Counted from the stretch's first letter, positions 41,438-50,521 are shown. The stretch is DNA of 64,000 bases from Dactylosporangium roseum (GCF_025264685.1 NZ_CP073721.1:4517001-4581000), one strand, 5' to 3'. Numbers and translations are program-made. The notes: generated by a model not told the origin, from the letters alone.

Positions 41438-43641
41438 CGACCGTCGAACGGCCCCGGGTGCTCGGGACCGGCACAGACCGCGTCGACGGTCCGCGGAAGG
41501 CCGCCGGCGGCGTGCCCTACTCGTCCGACGTCTCGTACCCGGGCATGGTGCACGCGGCGCTGGTCCGCAGCACCATCGCGGCCGGGCGGATCGCCGGCAT
41601 CGACACGTCGCGGGCCGAGGCCGCGCCGGGGGTCCTCGCCGTCATCACGCCGGACAACGCGCCGCGGATCGAGCGGGCGCCGGACACGCCGCTCTGGCGC
41701 CAGCCGCCACCGCCGCTGCAACGGCGCGAGATCGTCCACCACGGCCAGTACGTCGGGGTGGTCGTCGCCGAGACCGTCGAGGAGGCCACCGCGGCCGCCC
41801 GGCTGGTCGGCGTGGCGTACGAACCGACGGACCCGGTCCTGTCGCTGGACGACCCGCGGGCGGTCACCGTCGACGACCCGTTCGGCAGCAACCGGCACCG
41901 GGGTGACGTCGTGAGCGGGTTCGCCGCCGCCGACGTGGTCTTCGACGGCGAGTACACCACCCCCGACGAGACGAACAACCCGATGGGCCTGTTCTGCACC
42001 GTCGCCGCCTGGGACGGCGACCGGCTCACCGTCCACGATGCGACGCAGTGGCCGGGCTCGACGCGCGCCGCGCTCGCCGGCGCGTTCTCCGTCCCGGAGG
42101 CCGGGATCCGGGTCCTCGCCCCGTACGTCGGCGGCGGGTTCGGCGCGGGCCTGCGGGTCTGGCCGCACACCGTCCTCGCCGCGATGGCGGCCCGGGTGGT
42201 CGGGCGGCCGGTCAAGCTGGCCCTGACCCGCCCGCAGATGTTCACCGGCGTCGGTCACCGCCCGGCGACGGTGCAGCGGATCCGCATCGGCGCCCGCGAT
42301 GACGGCACGCTGACGGCGATCGAGCACGAGTCCGTGCAGCCGGTCGCCGTCGACGACGACAACATCGCCGAGTCGGTGACGACCGTGTCGGCCGTCGGCT
42401 ACGCCTGCCCGAACGTGGCCAACATCGACCGGCAGCGGCGGCTGAACATCCCGGTGCCGACCTCGATGCGTGGCCCCGGCGACGCGCAGGGCCACTTCGC
42501 CCTCGAGTGCGCGATGGACGAGCTCGCCTACCGGCTGGGCATCGACCCGGTCGAGCTGCGGCTGCGCAACTACGCCGACGAGCATCCACAGCTCGGCCTG
42601 CCCTGGTCGAGCAAGGCGCAGCGGGAGTGCTACGAGGTGGGCGCCGAACGGTTCGGCTGGTGGGACCGCAACCCGGCACCGCGTTCGATGCGGCGCGACG
42701 GCGTGCTCGTCGGCTGGGGCATGGCCGGTGTGAGCTTCTTCTGGTTCCAGGCGCCGTGCGACGCCCGCGCGTCGATCGACCGCGAGGGGCGCGCGTTCGT
42801 GCGCAGCGCCGCGACCGACATCGGCACCGGCACGTACACGGTGATGACCCAGCTCTCGGCGGACCGGCTCGGGCTGCGGCCGGACCAGGTGCGCGTGGGG
42901 CTCGGGGACACCGACCTGCCGGCCGCGCCGCCGCAAGGCGGTTCCGGGATGACCGCGTCGCTCGGCAGCGCGATCCACGCCGCCGCGCAGAACCTCGTCC
43001 AGGCGTTCCTGGACCTGGTCGCCGACGACGTCGCCTCGCCGCTGCGCGGGCTGACCGCGGCCGACGTGACCGCCGTCGACGGCCGGATCCAGCGCGACGA
43101 CGATCCGACCCGCGGCGAGTCGTACCGCGAGATCCTCGACCGGCACGACCGCGCCGAGCTGTCCGCGGACGGCTCCTCCGTCCCGGCGAAGCCCGAGGAG
43201 ACCGGCCTCGCGCCGGCCGGGCCGTTCGCCGCCCGGTTCGTCGAGGTCCACGTCGACCCGGACCTCGACCGGATCAAGGTCGCCCGCTTGGTGTCCGTCG
43301 TGGACGCCGGGCGGATCCTGAACCGGAAGACGGCGCGCAGCCAGATCGTCGGCGGCACGGTCGGCGGCATCGGCATGGCGCTGCTGGAGGAGACGGTCAC
43401 CGACCCGACCGGCCGGATCGCCAACGCCACGCTCGGCGACTACCTGATCCCGGTCAACGCCGACGTGCCGGATCTCGACGTCGTGTTCGTCGGTGAGCCG
43501 GACCGGTTCAACCCGGTCGGGGTCAAGGGCGTCGGCGAGATCGGCCTGGTCGGGGTCGCCCCCGCCATCGCCAACGCGGCGTTCCACGCCACCGGCCACC
43601 GGGTGCGGAGCCTGCCGCTGACCCTCGACAAACTCCTGTGA
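41434..43641 (+). CDS. Molybdenum hydroxylase large subunit (PaoC-like aldehyde oxidoreductase)
   Basis: 735 residues from GTG 41434. Pterin-binding stretches include YVGGGFGAGLRVWPHTVLAAM, TSMRGPGDAQGHFALE and APPQGGSGMTASLGSA. The catalytic Glu is near residue 702 in GVKGVGEIGLVG. Homologues oxidise aromatic aldehydes or related rings and hold molybdenum with a cytosine dinucleotide pterin. No PaoD/XdhC chaperone gene is beside it. The substrate is not defined; detoxification of aldehydes is the best guess from PaoABC. The gene ends 68 bp before palindrome A3. Confidence 0.94.
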   Translation: MTTVERPRVLGTGTDRVDGPRKAAGGVPYSSDVSYPGMVHAALVRSTIAAGRIAGIDTSRAEAAPGVLAVITPDNAPRIERAPDTPLWRQPPPPLQRREIVHHGQYVGVVVAETVEEATAAARLVGVAYEPTDPVLSLDDPRAVTVDDPFGSNRHRGDVVSGFAAADVVFDGEYTTPDETNNPMGLFCTVAAWDGDRLTVHDATQWPGSTRAALAGAFSVPEAGIRVLAPYVGGGFGAGLRVWPHTVLAAMAARVVGRPVKLALTRPQMFTGVGHRPATVQRIRIGARDDGTLTAIEHESVQPVAVDDDNIAESVTTVSAVGYACPNVANIDRQRRLNIPVPTSMRGPGDAQGHFALECAMDELAYRLGIDPVELRLRNYADEHPQLGLPWSSKAQRECYEVGAERFGWWDRNPAPRSMRRDGVLVGWGMAGVSFFWFQAPCDARASIDREGRAFVRSAATDIGTGTYTVMTQLSADRLGLRPDQVRVGLGDTDLPAAPPQGGSGMTASLGSAIHAAAQNLVQAFLDLVADDVASPLRGLTAADVTAVDGRIQRDDDPTRGESYREILDRHDRAELSADGSSVPAKPEETGLAPAGPFAARFVEVHVDPDLDRIKVARLVSVVDAGRILNRKTARSQIVGGTVGGIGMALLEETVTDPTGRIANATLGDYLIPVNADVPDLDVVFVGEPDRFNPVGVKGVGEIGLVGVAPAIANAAFHATGHRVRSLPLTLDKLL

Positions 43642-43708
43642 CCGCGTGCGGAACGTCGCGACCGCCGACCCCGGTCGAGGAGCCGCGCTAGCTGGGTGCC
43701 CGGCTTGT

Positions 43709-43794
43709 TGCGCGTCGATCTTGCAGTTGTGGTGCCTTCCAAACCCGGACATTCAGGGAGTGTCAGGGCACCACAACTGCAAGATCGACGCGCA
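43709..43794. repeat. Palindromic repeat, family A copy 3 (inverted, with compensatory changes)
   Basis: Perfect 28-bp arms (43709-43736, 43767-43794). Relative to copies 1 and 2, GTTGATC/GATCAAC has become GTCGATC/GATCGAC, so both arms changed together. The spacer matches the reverse complement of the copy 2 spacer, so the element is in opposite orientation. It lies between convergent genes. Confidence 0.92.
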
Positions 43795-43855
43795 AGGTGG
43801 ACCCGGTCGACGTTCGTGGACGCCGCCCTAGCTGTTCGGCTGGACGGTGGTCCGC

Positions 43856-44788
43856 TCACCCGGACGCCAGTGTGCCCAGGTCCGGGTGGGCGAACAGGCC
43901 GGGAAGGCCGCCGGTGTGCAGGAACACGGTCCGGTGGCCGGGGCGGATCCGGCCGTCGGCGACGCAGGCCCGCAGCCCCGCGAGTGCCCGGCCGGTGTAC
44001 GTCGGGTCGAGGAACAGGCCCTCGGTCCGCGCCGCGAGCCGCAGCGCGTCACGGGCTCCGGGCGCCAGGTGCGCGTAGCCGGCCCCGACCTGCCCGCGGT
44101 CGATGTGGGGCGGCTCCGTCCGGACTCCCATGCCGTCGAGCAGCTCCCGCAGGGTGCGGTGCGGGTCCGGCACGGCACCGACGTCGACGCCGATCACCCG
44201 CTCGGCGCCGAGCCCCGCGACGAGGCCCGCCGCCGTCCCGCCGGAGCCGAACGCGACCACGACCCGGTCGAGGTCCGGCAGTTGGTCGCGGAGCTCCGCG
44301 GCGCAGTCGAGATACCCCCGGGCACTGTACGGGCTGGAGCCGCCGAACGGGATCACGTGCGGCACACCCCCGCCGTCGCGGATGCGGCGCTCCTCGGCGG
44401 CGATCAGGTCGTACAACTCCCGGGGTGTGCTCTTGCCGGACCAGACGACGCGGGCACCGGCGAGCCGGTCGAGCACCAGGTTGCCCTGCGGCGCCGGGGG
44501 CTCCTCGCCGCCGAGCACGAGGACCGCTCCGAGCCCGAGGCGGGCGGCCGCGGCGGCGGTCAGGCGGGCGTGGTTGCTCTGGGCGGCGCCGGTGGTGACG
44601 AGGTGGGTGGCGCCCGCCTCGAGGGCCTGCGCGCAGGAATACCGCAGTTTGCGGACCTTGTTGCCGCCACCGCCGAGGCCGGTGAGGTCATCGCGTTTGA
44701 TCCACAGCCGCTCCAGCCCGACGGCCGCGGCCAGGCGGGGCGCGGGCTCGATCGGCGTGGGCAGGCTGCCGAAGGACGGGGTCGACAC
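43856..44788 (-). CDS. PLP-dependent D-cysteine desulfhydrase/ACC deaminase family
   Basis: 310 residues of the tryptophan-synthase-beta fold. The PLP lysine is in LGGGGNKVRKLRY (near residue 47) and the phosphate loop is GSGGTAAGLVAGL. TTGAAQSNHARLTAAAAARLG near 68 is characteristic of the ACC deaminase/D-cysteine desulfhydrase group. It probably removes ammonia, and possibly sulfide, from a D-amino acid. I preferred GTG 44788 because TAATGT at 44796-44801 is 7 nt upstream; GTG 44797 is an alternative. The promoter overlaps back to back with that of the acetyltransferase. Confidence 0.9.
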   Translation of the reverse strand: MSTPSFGSLPTPIEPAPRLAAAVGLERLWIKRDDLTGLGGGGNKVRKLRYSCAQALEAGATHLVTTGAAQSNHARLTAAAAARLGLGAVLVLGGEEPPAPQGNLVLDRLAGARVVWSGKSTPRELYDLIAAEERRIRDGGGVPHVIPFGGSSPYSARGYLDCAAELRDQLPDLDRVVVAFGSGGTAAGLVAGLGAERVIGVDVGAVPDPHRTLRELLDGMGVRTEPPHIDRGQVGAGYAHLAPGARDALRLAARTEGLFLDPTYTGRALAGLRACVADGRIRPGHRTVFLHTGGLPGLFAHPDLGTLASG

Positions 44789-44823
44789 GGGCTGCACATT
44801 ACCCGCGTTAGGGTTCCAGGATC

Positions 44824-45414
44824 ATGAGTGACGAGGTGTTCCCGCCCGCGGTGCTGACGACCGAGCGGCTCGCGCTGCGCCCGTTCACCCGCGCCGACGC
44901 GGCCGACGTCCACGCCGTCTGGCAGGACGAGCGGTTCATCGGCTCGGCGCCGATGGGCTACCCGTATGCCGGGGCGGACCTGGACACGGCCGCCGCGTGG
45001 TGCACGACGGGCATCGAGCAGCGCCGGCTGCACGGCAAGGGCATCGGCTTCGCGGTCGTCCCGCGCGAGGGCGGGCGCCTGGTGGCCCACGTCTCCCTCT
45101 TCGGCGCCGACTGGGTGACGCGGACAGCGGAGATCCACTACTGGACGGCGCCGTGGGCGCGGGGTCACGGCTTCGCGGCCGAGTCGGCAGGTGCGGTGGC
45201 CCGGTGGGCCCTGACGGCCCAGCGCTTCGAGCGGATCGCCCTGCTGGCCGACACGTCCAACACCGCGTCCCGCCACGTGGCGGCGTCGGCGGGCTTCCGG
45301 TTCGAGGGTGTGCTGCGCAGTGCCGCGTTGACCCGCACCGGCGACCGGGCGGACACGGCGGTGTACAGCTTGATCCGCGCCGACCTGGCGCCGCGCCCGG
45401 TGGCGGTGGCCTGA
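44824..45414 (+). CDS. GNAT N-acetyltransferase (RimJ/RimL type)
   Basis: 196 residues. LTTERLALRPFTRADAADVHAVWQDE begins the fold. The acetyl-CoA loop is ARGHGFAAESAGAVARWALT, and LLADTSNTASRHVAASAGFRFEGVLR is the RimJ/RimL ending. It acetylates an amine, perhaps a ribosomal protein N-terminus or a small molecule. TAGGGT (44809-44814) is 9 nt before the ATG, allowing a leaderless message. Confidence 0.93.
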   Translation: MSDEVFPPAVLTTERLALRPFTRADAADVHAVWQDERFIGSAPMGYPYAGADLDTAAAWCTTGIEQRRLHGKGIGFAVVPREGGRLVAHVSLFGADWVTRTAEIHYWTAPWARGHGFAAESAGAVARWALTAQRFERIALLADTSNTASRHVAASAGFRFEGVLRSAALTRTGDRADTAVYSLIRADLAPRPVAVA

Positions 45415-45442
45415 CCGCACCGCGGCACGGCCGCTCCCGGGG

Positions 45443-45952
45443 TCAGGCGGACGCCTTCCGCTTCGCGGCGGCGTAGGCGAGATGGAGGAAGTCGGAGCCC
45501 GCGACCGCTGTCGCCACGCCCATGCCGAAGCGGGTCAGCCGCGGGGCGAAGACCAGGCCCGCGGCCAGGCCGCCAGCCACCCAGACGCCCGTGCAGAACG
45601 GGCAGGTCAGCAGCTCGCCCAGCGCGTGCCGGACCCCGTGGCCGCGGGGTGCCTCCTGGAGCTCGGCCTCGCCGTCCGGGGCCTCGAACCGCGTGAACGG
45701 GGCGCGGAGCGGGCTCGTCACCGCGTCCTTCGTCAGCAGGCGGGACAGCTTGTGCGTCGACACCGCCAACAGGGTCAGGTCCCCCGCGGACGGGCGGGCC
45801 GGCAGCTCGCGGCCGGTCAGGCGGGCCACGCCGGCGACCGCGCCGGCGGCGGCCGTGAACGCGGCCAGGACGTACGCGTAGCCCTTCAGCGGTCGCTCGT
45901 CGGGGGCGTTGCGGGCGTAGTCGCGGGCGTCGCGAACGTCGACGTCTGTCAT
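45443..45952 (-). CDS. DUF1360 membrane protein
   Basis: 169 residues with hydrophobic segments at about 24-45, 118-135 and 140-160. LLAVSTHKLSRLLTKDAVTSPLRAPF and LLTCPFCTGVWVAGGLAAG are the DUF1360 signature, including the paired Cys in CPFC. The family resembles phage- and sporulation-related membrane proteins but has no settled role. It ends 28 bp from the convergent acetyltransferase. The 181 bp upstream hold no gene I can support. Confidence 0.88.
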   Translation of the reverse strand: MTDVDVRDARDYARNAPDERPLKGYAYVLAAFTAAAGAVAGVARLTGRELPARPSAGDLTLLAVSTHKLSRLLTKDAVTSPLRAPFTRFEAPDGEAELQEAPRGHGVRHALGELLTCPFCTGVWVAGGLAAGLVFAPRLTRFGMGVATAVAGSDFLHLAYAAAKRKASA

Positions 45953-46133
45953 ACGCGACGCCTACCCGCCGGGTGCCCGGGCGAAACCGTCCCGGAAATC
46001 CTCTGGGCGGCGGGTTAGTACGTCGACCCTGACCGGCGAGCGTCGGCGGCCGCCCGCGCCGCCCCACACCGGTGCCGGTCTCCACCCGCGGCGGGTGACC
46101 GGCGCGGGCGGCGTCCGGCCGTACCGTGGCCGC

Positions 46134-46610
46134 ATGCAGCGGTTCGTCGTCATGCTCCATGTGCTCGCGGCGGTACTGCTGATCGGGCCGCTGGTGCTGA
46201 CCGGGTTCTGGGGGCGCGGCGCCATTCGCCGGGGTGACGCGGACGGGACGCGCCAGGCGTTCCGGGTCGCCCGCTGGGCGACGGCGGGCTCGCTGCTCGT
46301 GGCGGTGCTGGGCGCGCTGGCGGTGGCGTGGTCAGGGCGGTACAGCTTCGGCACCCCGTGGGTCGTCATCGCCACGACGCTGTACCTCGTGCTGCTGGGC
46401 GTCTCGGCCGGATACACGGTGCCCGCCCTGCGCCGGGCGGGGCTGCTGCTGCAGCGGCGGTCGGCCGTCACGGCGCTGGAGGAGCCCGACGACACCGAAC
46501 GGGACCGGCTCAGCGGCCTCGCGAGCCGGCTGGCCGGCGCCGGCGGGCTGTCCCTGGCCGTGGCGGCCACCATCGTGATCCTGATGGTCCTCCGGCCGTT
46601 CGGGGCGTGA
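46134..46610 (+). CDS. DUF2269-like integral membrane protein
   Basis: 158 residues with four hydrophobic helices (about 5-25, 48-68, 78-98, 135-153). The start VVMLHVLAAVLLIGPLVLTGFW, with His in the first helix, and an Arg-rich loop fit DUF2269 predicted membrane proteins. No catalytic motif is seen. TACCGT at 46122-46127 lies 6 nt before ATG 46134, so it is probably leaderless. Function unknown. Confidence 0.82.
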   Translation: MQRFVVMLHVLAAVLLIGPLVLTGFWGRGAIRRGDADGTRQAFRVARWATAGSLLVAVLGALAVAWSGRYSFGTPWVVIATTLYLVLLGVSAGYTVPALRRAGLLLQRRSAVTALEEPDDTERDRLSGLASRLAGAGGLSLAVAATIVILMVLRPFGA

Positions 46611-46767
46611 CACACCGCGGCGGACCGGCTCCGAACCGCGAGACCGTGATGCTGTACGGGGATTCGGGAGGAAAGATTCATCCCCGGCCGCTATGCACCC
46701 GACTGCCGGGTCGATAGTCTCTCGTCGCTGAGTGTGCCTTTCGTCTCTCCAAGAGTCCGAGGTAGTC

Positions 46768-47946
46768 ATGGGTTCATCCGCATCGTTGCGGATCGCTGTC
46801 ATCGGCGCCGGGATCGGCGGGCTCACCGCCGCCATCGCCTTGCGCGCCAAGGGCCACGAGGTCGTCGTCTACGATCAGGCCGCGGAGCTGACCGCGATCG
46901 GCTCCGGCATCTCGCTGGGCGCCAACGGCGTCCGGCTCTACGACCGAATGGGTCTCGGGCAGGCGGTCCGCGAGGTCGCGTCCGACCTGCACCGCATCCA
47001 GTTCCACCACTGGAAGACCGGCGAGATGTTCCACGAGCACCCCATGGGCGGCTGGTACAGCGACCGGTTCGGCGCGCCGTTCCTGGGCCTGCACCGCGCC
47101 GACCTGCACGAGGTGCTCCTCGACGGCTTCGACGGGACGCCGGTCCTCGGCCACCGGTGCGCCGCGGTCCGCGAGTCGCCCGACGGGGTGGAGGTCGACT
47201 TCGCCGACGGCACCAAGACCGAGGCCGACGTGGTGATCGGCGCCGACGGGCTGCGGTCCGCGGTGCGCGAGCACGTCACCGGCCCGGACGAGGCCGTGTT
47301 CTCGGCGATGAGCTGCTTCCGGGGTCTCGTACCGGTCGAGAAGGTCCCCGGCGGCGACCGGATGGGCCTGACGTTCTTCCTCGGCCCCGGCCGGCACCTC
47401 GTGGTCTACCCGGTGCGCGGCGGGGAGCTCATCAACTTCGTCGCCTACGTCCCGGACCCGGAATGGACGCTCGAGTCGTGGTCGTCCAAGGCCGAGGCCG
47501 CCGACGCCGTCGCCGCGTTCGACGGCTGGAACGACACCGTGGTCACGATGCTCGGCAACGTCGAGGAAACCGGTCGCTGGGCGCTCTACGACCGTGAGCC
47601 GCTGCGCAGGTGGAGCACCGGCCGGGTCACCCTGCTGGGCGACGCGGCCCACCCGATGCTGCCGCACGCCGGCCAGGGCAGCAACCAGGCCGTCGAGGAC
47701 GCCGCCGTGCTGGCCGGCCTGTTCAGCGAGGCCGGGTTGCCGGTCGCCGAGGCGCTGCACCGGTACGAGCAGATCCGCAAGCCGCGGACCCGGCAGATCC
47801 AGATGGGCTCGCGCGGCAACGCGGCCTGCTTCCAGTTGCCCGACGGCCCGGCGGCCGACGAGCGCAACGCCCGGCTCGTCTCCCTGCCGGACAACGTGGC
47901 CTGGATCCACGGCTTCGACGCGGAGGAGGAACTCGCGGCGGCGTAG
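46768..47946 (+). CDS. FAD-dependent aromatic hydroxylase (salicylate/6-hydroxynicotinate type)
   Basis: 392 residues. GAGIGGLTAAIALRAKGHEVVVYDQA binds FAD, VVIGADGLRSAVREHV is the DG motif and VTLLGDAAHPMLPHAGQGSNQAVED is the strong GD motif of salicylate hydroxylase-like enzymes. GAGG at 46759-46762 precedes the ATG. It should hydroxylate, sometimes with decarboxylation, an aromatic acid using NADH. It has no partner regulator adjacent. The next gene begins 9 bp later, but from its own TAGGGT that overlaps this stop codon. Confidence 0.93.
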   Translation: MGSSASLRIAVIGAGIGGLTAAIALRAKGHEVVVYDQAAELTAIGSGISLGANGVRLYDRMGLGQAVREVASDLHRIQFHHWKTGEMFHEHPMGGWYSDRFGAPFLGLHRADLHEVLLDGFDGTPVLGHRCAAVRESPDGVEVDFADGTKTEADVVIGADGLRSAVREHVTGPDEAVFSAMSCFRGLVPVEKVPGGDRMGLTFFLGPGRHLVVYPVRGGELINFVAYVPDPEWTLESWSSKAEAADAVAAFDGWNDTVVTMLGNVEETGRWALYDREPLRRWSTGRVTLLGDAAHPMLPHAGQGSNQAVEDAAVLAGLFSEAGLPVAEALHRYEQIRKPRTRQIQMGSRGNAACFQLPDGPAADERNARLVSLPDNVAWIHGFDAEEELAAA

Positions 47947-47955
47947 GGTTGGCGG

Positions 47956-48861
47956 GTGCCCGTGCCACTGCCGTCGTGCCCGCCCGGCGTGGACCCTTCG
48001 GTGCTGGTCGGCGAGATCCACGCGTGGGCCACGTCCGAGCCGCTGCGGGCCCTCGTCGCGGCGTTCGGCGGGCGGATCCCGGAGGACGACACGGCGGCCG
48101 TCCTCGCCTGGCTCGACGCGTTCTCGGCGGCGCACTGGGACTTCCGGGCCGGCCGCGAGCGCGACGAGGTGCCGACTCCGATGCTCGCCGACGGCGTCGG
48201 GGCGCTCGTGGCGGCCTCGGCGGCGGCCCTGCGGCTCACCGACACCACGGCGCCGCCCCACCGGTCGTATGAGCACCTGCTCATCCTCGGCGGCCTCGGC
48301 CGGGCCTGCCTGCAGCGCACCGAGCACGCGGCCCGGCTGGTGCGCTCCGGTGAGGTCACGGCCGGTGAGGTCACGGCGCTCGCCAGCTTCCGGCCGCTGA
48401 CCGACACCGAGCGCGCGCTGCCGGGGCTGGCCGGGCTGGGGCACGAGATCGACGCCGTGGAGGCCGGAGTGCGGGCCGCGTTCGGGTTCGCCGGGCCGCC
48501 CGGCGGTTCCGTCTCGGTCCGGACGTTCCCCGGCGTCCGGGTGCTGGCCGCACCGTCCGGCGACCCGCGGCGGCGCCGGGCCAACACCGCCGACACTTAC
48601 GAGTTCTGGGCCGGCCTGGTGCATCTGCGTCCCGGGGACCGGATCCTCGTCGTCACCTCGCCGGTCTACGTGCCGTTCCAGCACTGCGACGCGATCCGCC
48701 TGGTCGGCCTGCCGTACCGGTGCGGCGTCGACACCGTCGGGTTCGCGCCCACGCGGGCGTCGGTGCCGCAGCCGCCGGAGGCCGCCCGGCCGGACCGGTA
48801 CCTCCAGGAGGTACGGTCCACGATCCTCGCGATGCGGCGGCTGGTCGATGTCGCCGGGTGA
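47956..48861 (+). CDS. Conserved hypothetical protein
   Basis: 301 residues, family not recognised. The last third has TADTYEFWAGLVHLRPGDRILVVTSPVYVPFQHCDAIRLVGLPYRCGVDTVG. A strand followed by TSPVY and then HCDAIRLVG resembles the nucleotide-like fold of DUF218/YdcF proteins, but the match is loose. The middle is helical. No signal peptide or membrane segment is present. TAGGGT at 47944-47949 is 6 nt before GTG 47956. It overlaps the following serine hydrolase by 14 bp, so the two are coupled and may act on the same substrate. Confidence 0.75.
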   Translation: MPVPLPSCPPGVDPSVLVGEIHAWATSEPLRALVAAFGGRIPEDDTAAVLAWLDAFSAAHWDFRAGRERDEVPTPMLADGVGALVAASAAALRLTDTTAPPHRSYEHLLILGGLGRACLQRTEHAARLVRSGEVTAGEVTALASFRPLTDTERALPGLAGLGHEIDAVEAGVRAAFGFAGPPGGSVSVRTFPGVRVLAAPSGDPRRRRANTADTYEFWAGLVHLRPGDRILVVTSPVYVPFQHCDAIRLVGLPYRCGVDTVGFAPTRASVPQPPEAARPDRYLQEVRSTILAMRRLVDVAG

Positions 48862-49813
48862 GCGGCTCACCCGGATCGCCGCCCGGGCGCCGGTGCCGGC
48901 GGTGGCGGTGGCCGTCTTCGACCGGGACCGGGTGCTCGCCTCGGTCGTCCACGGGGTCGCGGACCTCACCACCGGGCGACCGGCGGCCGAGGACTGCTGG
49001 TGGGATCTGGCGAGCCTGACCAAGGTGCTCGTCACCCTGCCCGAGGTGCTCGACCACGTGCCGCTCGACCGTCCACTGGAGACCCTCTGGCCCCGGGCCG
49101 CCGGCCTGCCGGTCGGCCGGGCCACCGCCGCCGACCTGCTGAGCTACCGGGCCGGCCTGCCCGCGACGGTGCCGTTCTTCAAGACGCTGTCCGGCCGCGA
49201 CACGATCGTCGACGCCGCGCTGCGCACGCCGCTGTCGGCACCCGGACCGATCTACAGCGACCTGGGCTCGATCATCCTCGGCGCGCTCGTGGCGGACCGC
49301 GCCGGCACGCCGCTGCCGGAGCTGGCCCGCCGCCGGACCGGCCTGCGGATGGGCGGGCGGTTCGCGCCGGCCGTGGCGACCGAGCGCTGCCCGTGGCGCG
49401 GCCGGCTCGTCGTCGGTGAGGTCCACGACGAGAACGCGGCGGCGATGGGCGGCGTGGCCGGCCATGCGGGCGCGTTCGGCACCCTGGCCCTGGTGACCGC
49501 CGCCGCCCAGGACTGGCTCGCGGGCCGCACCGGGTCCCCCGCCGCCCACGACTGCTGGGCGGTGGGCGACACCGGCGAGCGCTACGGCCTGGGCTGGTGG
49601 CTGCCACCGACCCGCGGCCTGGGCGGCCCGTCACCGGGCGCGGACAGCTACGGCCTCTCGGGTTTCGTGGGCAACCGGATCTGGCTCGAGCCGTCCCGCG
49701 GCTCCGGCGTGGTGGTACTGAGCAACCGCGTGCACCCGGCGCGCGGCGACCGCGGCCCGTTCAACGCCTGGTGCGACACCCTGCTGACGGCGCTGCCCCA
49801 CCTCATCGGCTGA
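48848..49813 (+). CDS. Beta-lactamase-like serine hydrolase
   Basis: 321 residues with the SxxK motif SLTK (Ser56, Lys59), the Tyr motif IYSDLGSI near 137 (Y-S-D instead of Y-x-N) and a GHAG segment near 208 in place of KTG. These are features of class C-like esterases and peptidases. No signal peptide is present, so it works in the cytoplasm, unlike true beta-lactamases or PBPs. The start overlaps the hypothetical gene by 14 bp. An ester- or peptide-cleaving role is likely, with substrate unknown. Confidence 0.9.
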   Translation: MSPGERLTRIAARAPVPAVAVAVFDRDRVLASVVHGVADLTTGRPAAEDCWWDLASLTKVLVTLPEVLDHVPLDRPLETLWPRAAGLPVGRATAADLLSYRAGLPATVPFFKTLSGRDTIVDAALRTPLSAPGPIYSDLGSIILGALVADRAGTPLPELARRRTGLRMGGRFAPAVATERCPWRGRLVVGEVHDENAAAMGGVAGHAGAFGTLALVTAAAQDWLAGRTGSPAAHDCWAVGDTGERYGLGWWLPPTRGLGGPSPGADSYGLSGFVGNRIWLEPSRGSGVVVLSNRVHPARGDRGPFNAWCDTLLTALPHLIG

Positions 49814-49960
49814 CGCGGCAGCCGGTCGTTCCCGTCGATGATCACGCTGTGCTTCGTGCCGACCCGGCGGATCCTGTGACTCCGGGCGGCTCGCCGCCGT
49901 TCCTGAGTGCTTCACAGGTTCGCTCAGCGGGCTCTTAGCCGGCCGGACGAGGCTGTCGGT

Positions 49961-50521
49961 ATGACCATCGCACGGGGGTACGCGTACGCCGGCAGCGTCG
50001 CCGCTGCCGTGTTCCTGGTGCCGGGGGTCGAGCCCCTCGGGCTGCGCCTGCCGTGGTACGCGCTGACCGCCACCGTCGGAGGTGCGTGCCTGCTGCTCTT
50101 CGCGCTGGTCCGGCCGGGTCCGCCGATCGTGCCGCGGCGGCGGCTGCTCGCGATCGCCTGGACGGCCGCCGCCGCGTTCGCGCCCGCCGGGACCGCGGGT
50201 GTCGCCACCGGCACCGGCGGGACGGCCGCGTTCGTGTTCGGCGTCTACGGCTGGTGCCTCGCCGTCGTCACGCTCTCCTACCAGCGGCGGACGGCTTCAG
50301 CGGTACAACTCCGTCATACGCACGGCGGCGGCCCGCATCAGGTCGCGCAGCTCCGGCGGGTCGAGCACCTCGACCTCCGGGCCGAGGCCGAGCAACTGCG
50401 TGCGGGCCACGGCCACCGACTCCACCGGCAGCGTCACCACCACCCAGCCGTCCGCACCGGGCGTCGCCGCCTGCTCGTCGACGGCGCGGGCGGCGAGGGC
50501 CTCGACGGTGTGGCGCAGTAG
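49961..50521 (+). CDS. Small membrane protein, C-terminus overlapping an antisense gene
   Basis: The first 108 residues look real: hydrophobic segments at about 8-22, 29-49, 61-82 and 84-105, ending TLSYQRR. From about 50285 the frame enters the antisense strand of the WYL regulator and becomes His/Arg/Gly-rich, with no protein character, until TGA 50521. Probably the true stop was lost or an upstream frameshift occurred. The functional part is 49961 to about 50290. ATG 49961 has GAGG about 10 nt upstream. No family recognised. Confidence 0.5.
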   Translation: MTIARGYAYAGSVAAAVFLVPGVEPLGLRLPWYALTATVGGACLLLFALVRPGPPIVPRRRLLAIAWTAAAAFAPAGTAGVATGTGGTAAFVFGVYGWCLAVVTLSYQRRTASAVQLRHTHGGGPHQVAQLRRVEHLDLRAEAEQLRAGHGHRLHRQRHHHPAVRTGRRRLLVDGAGGEGLDGVAQ

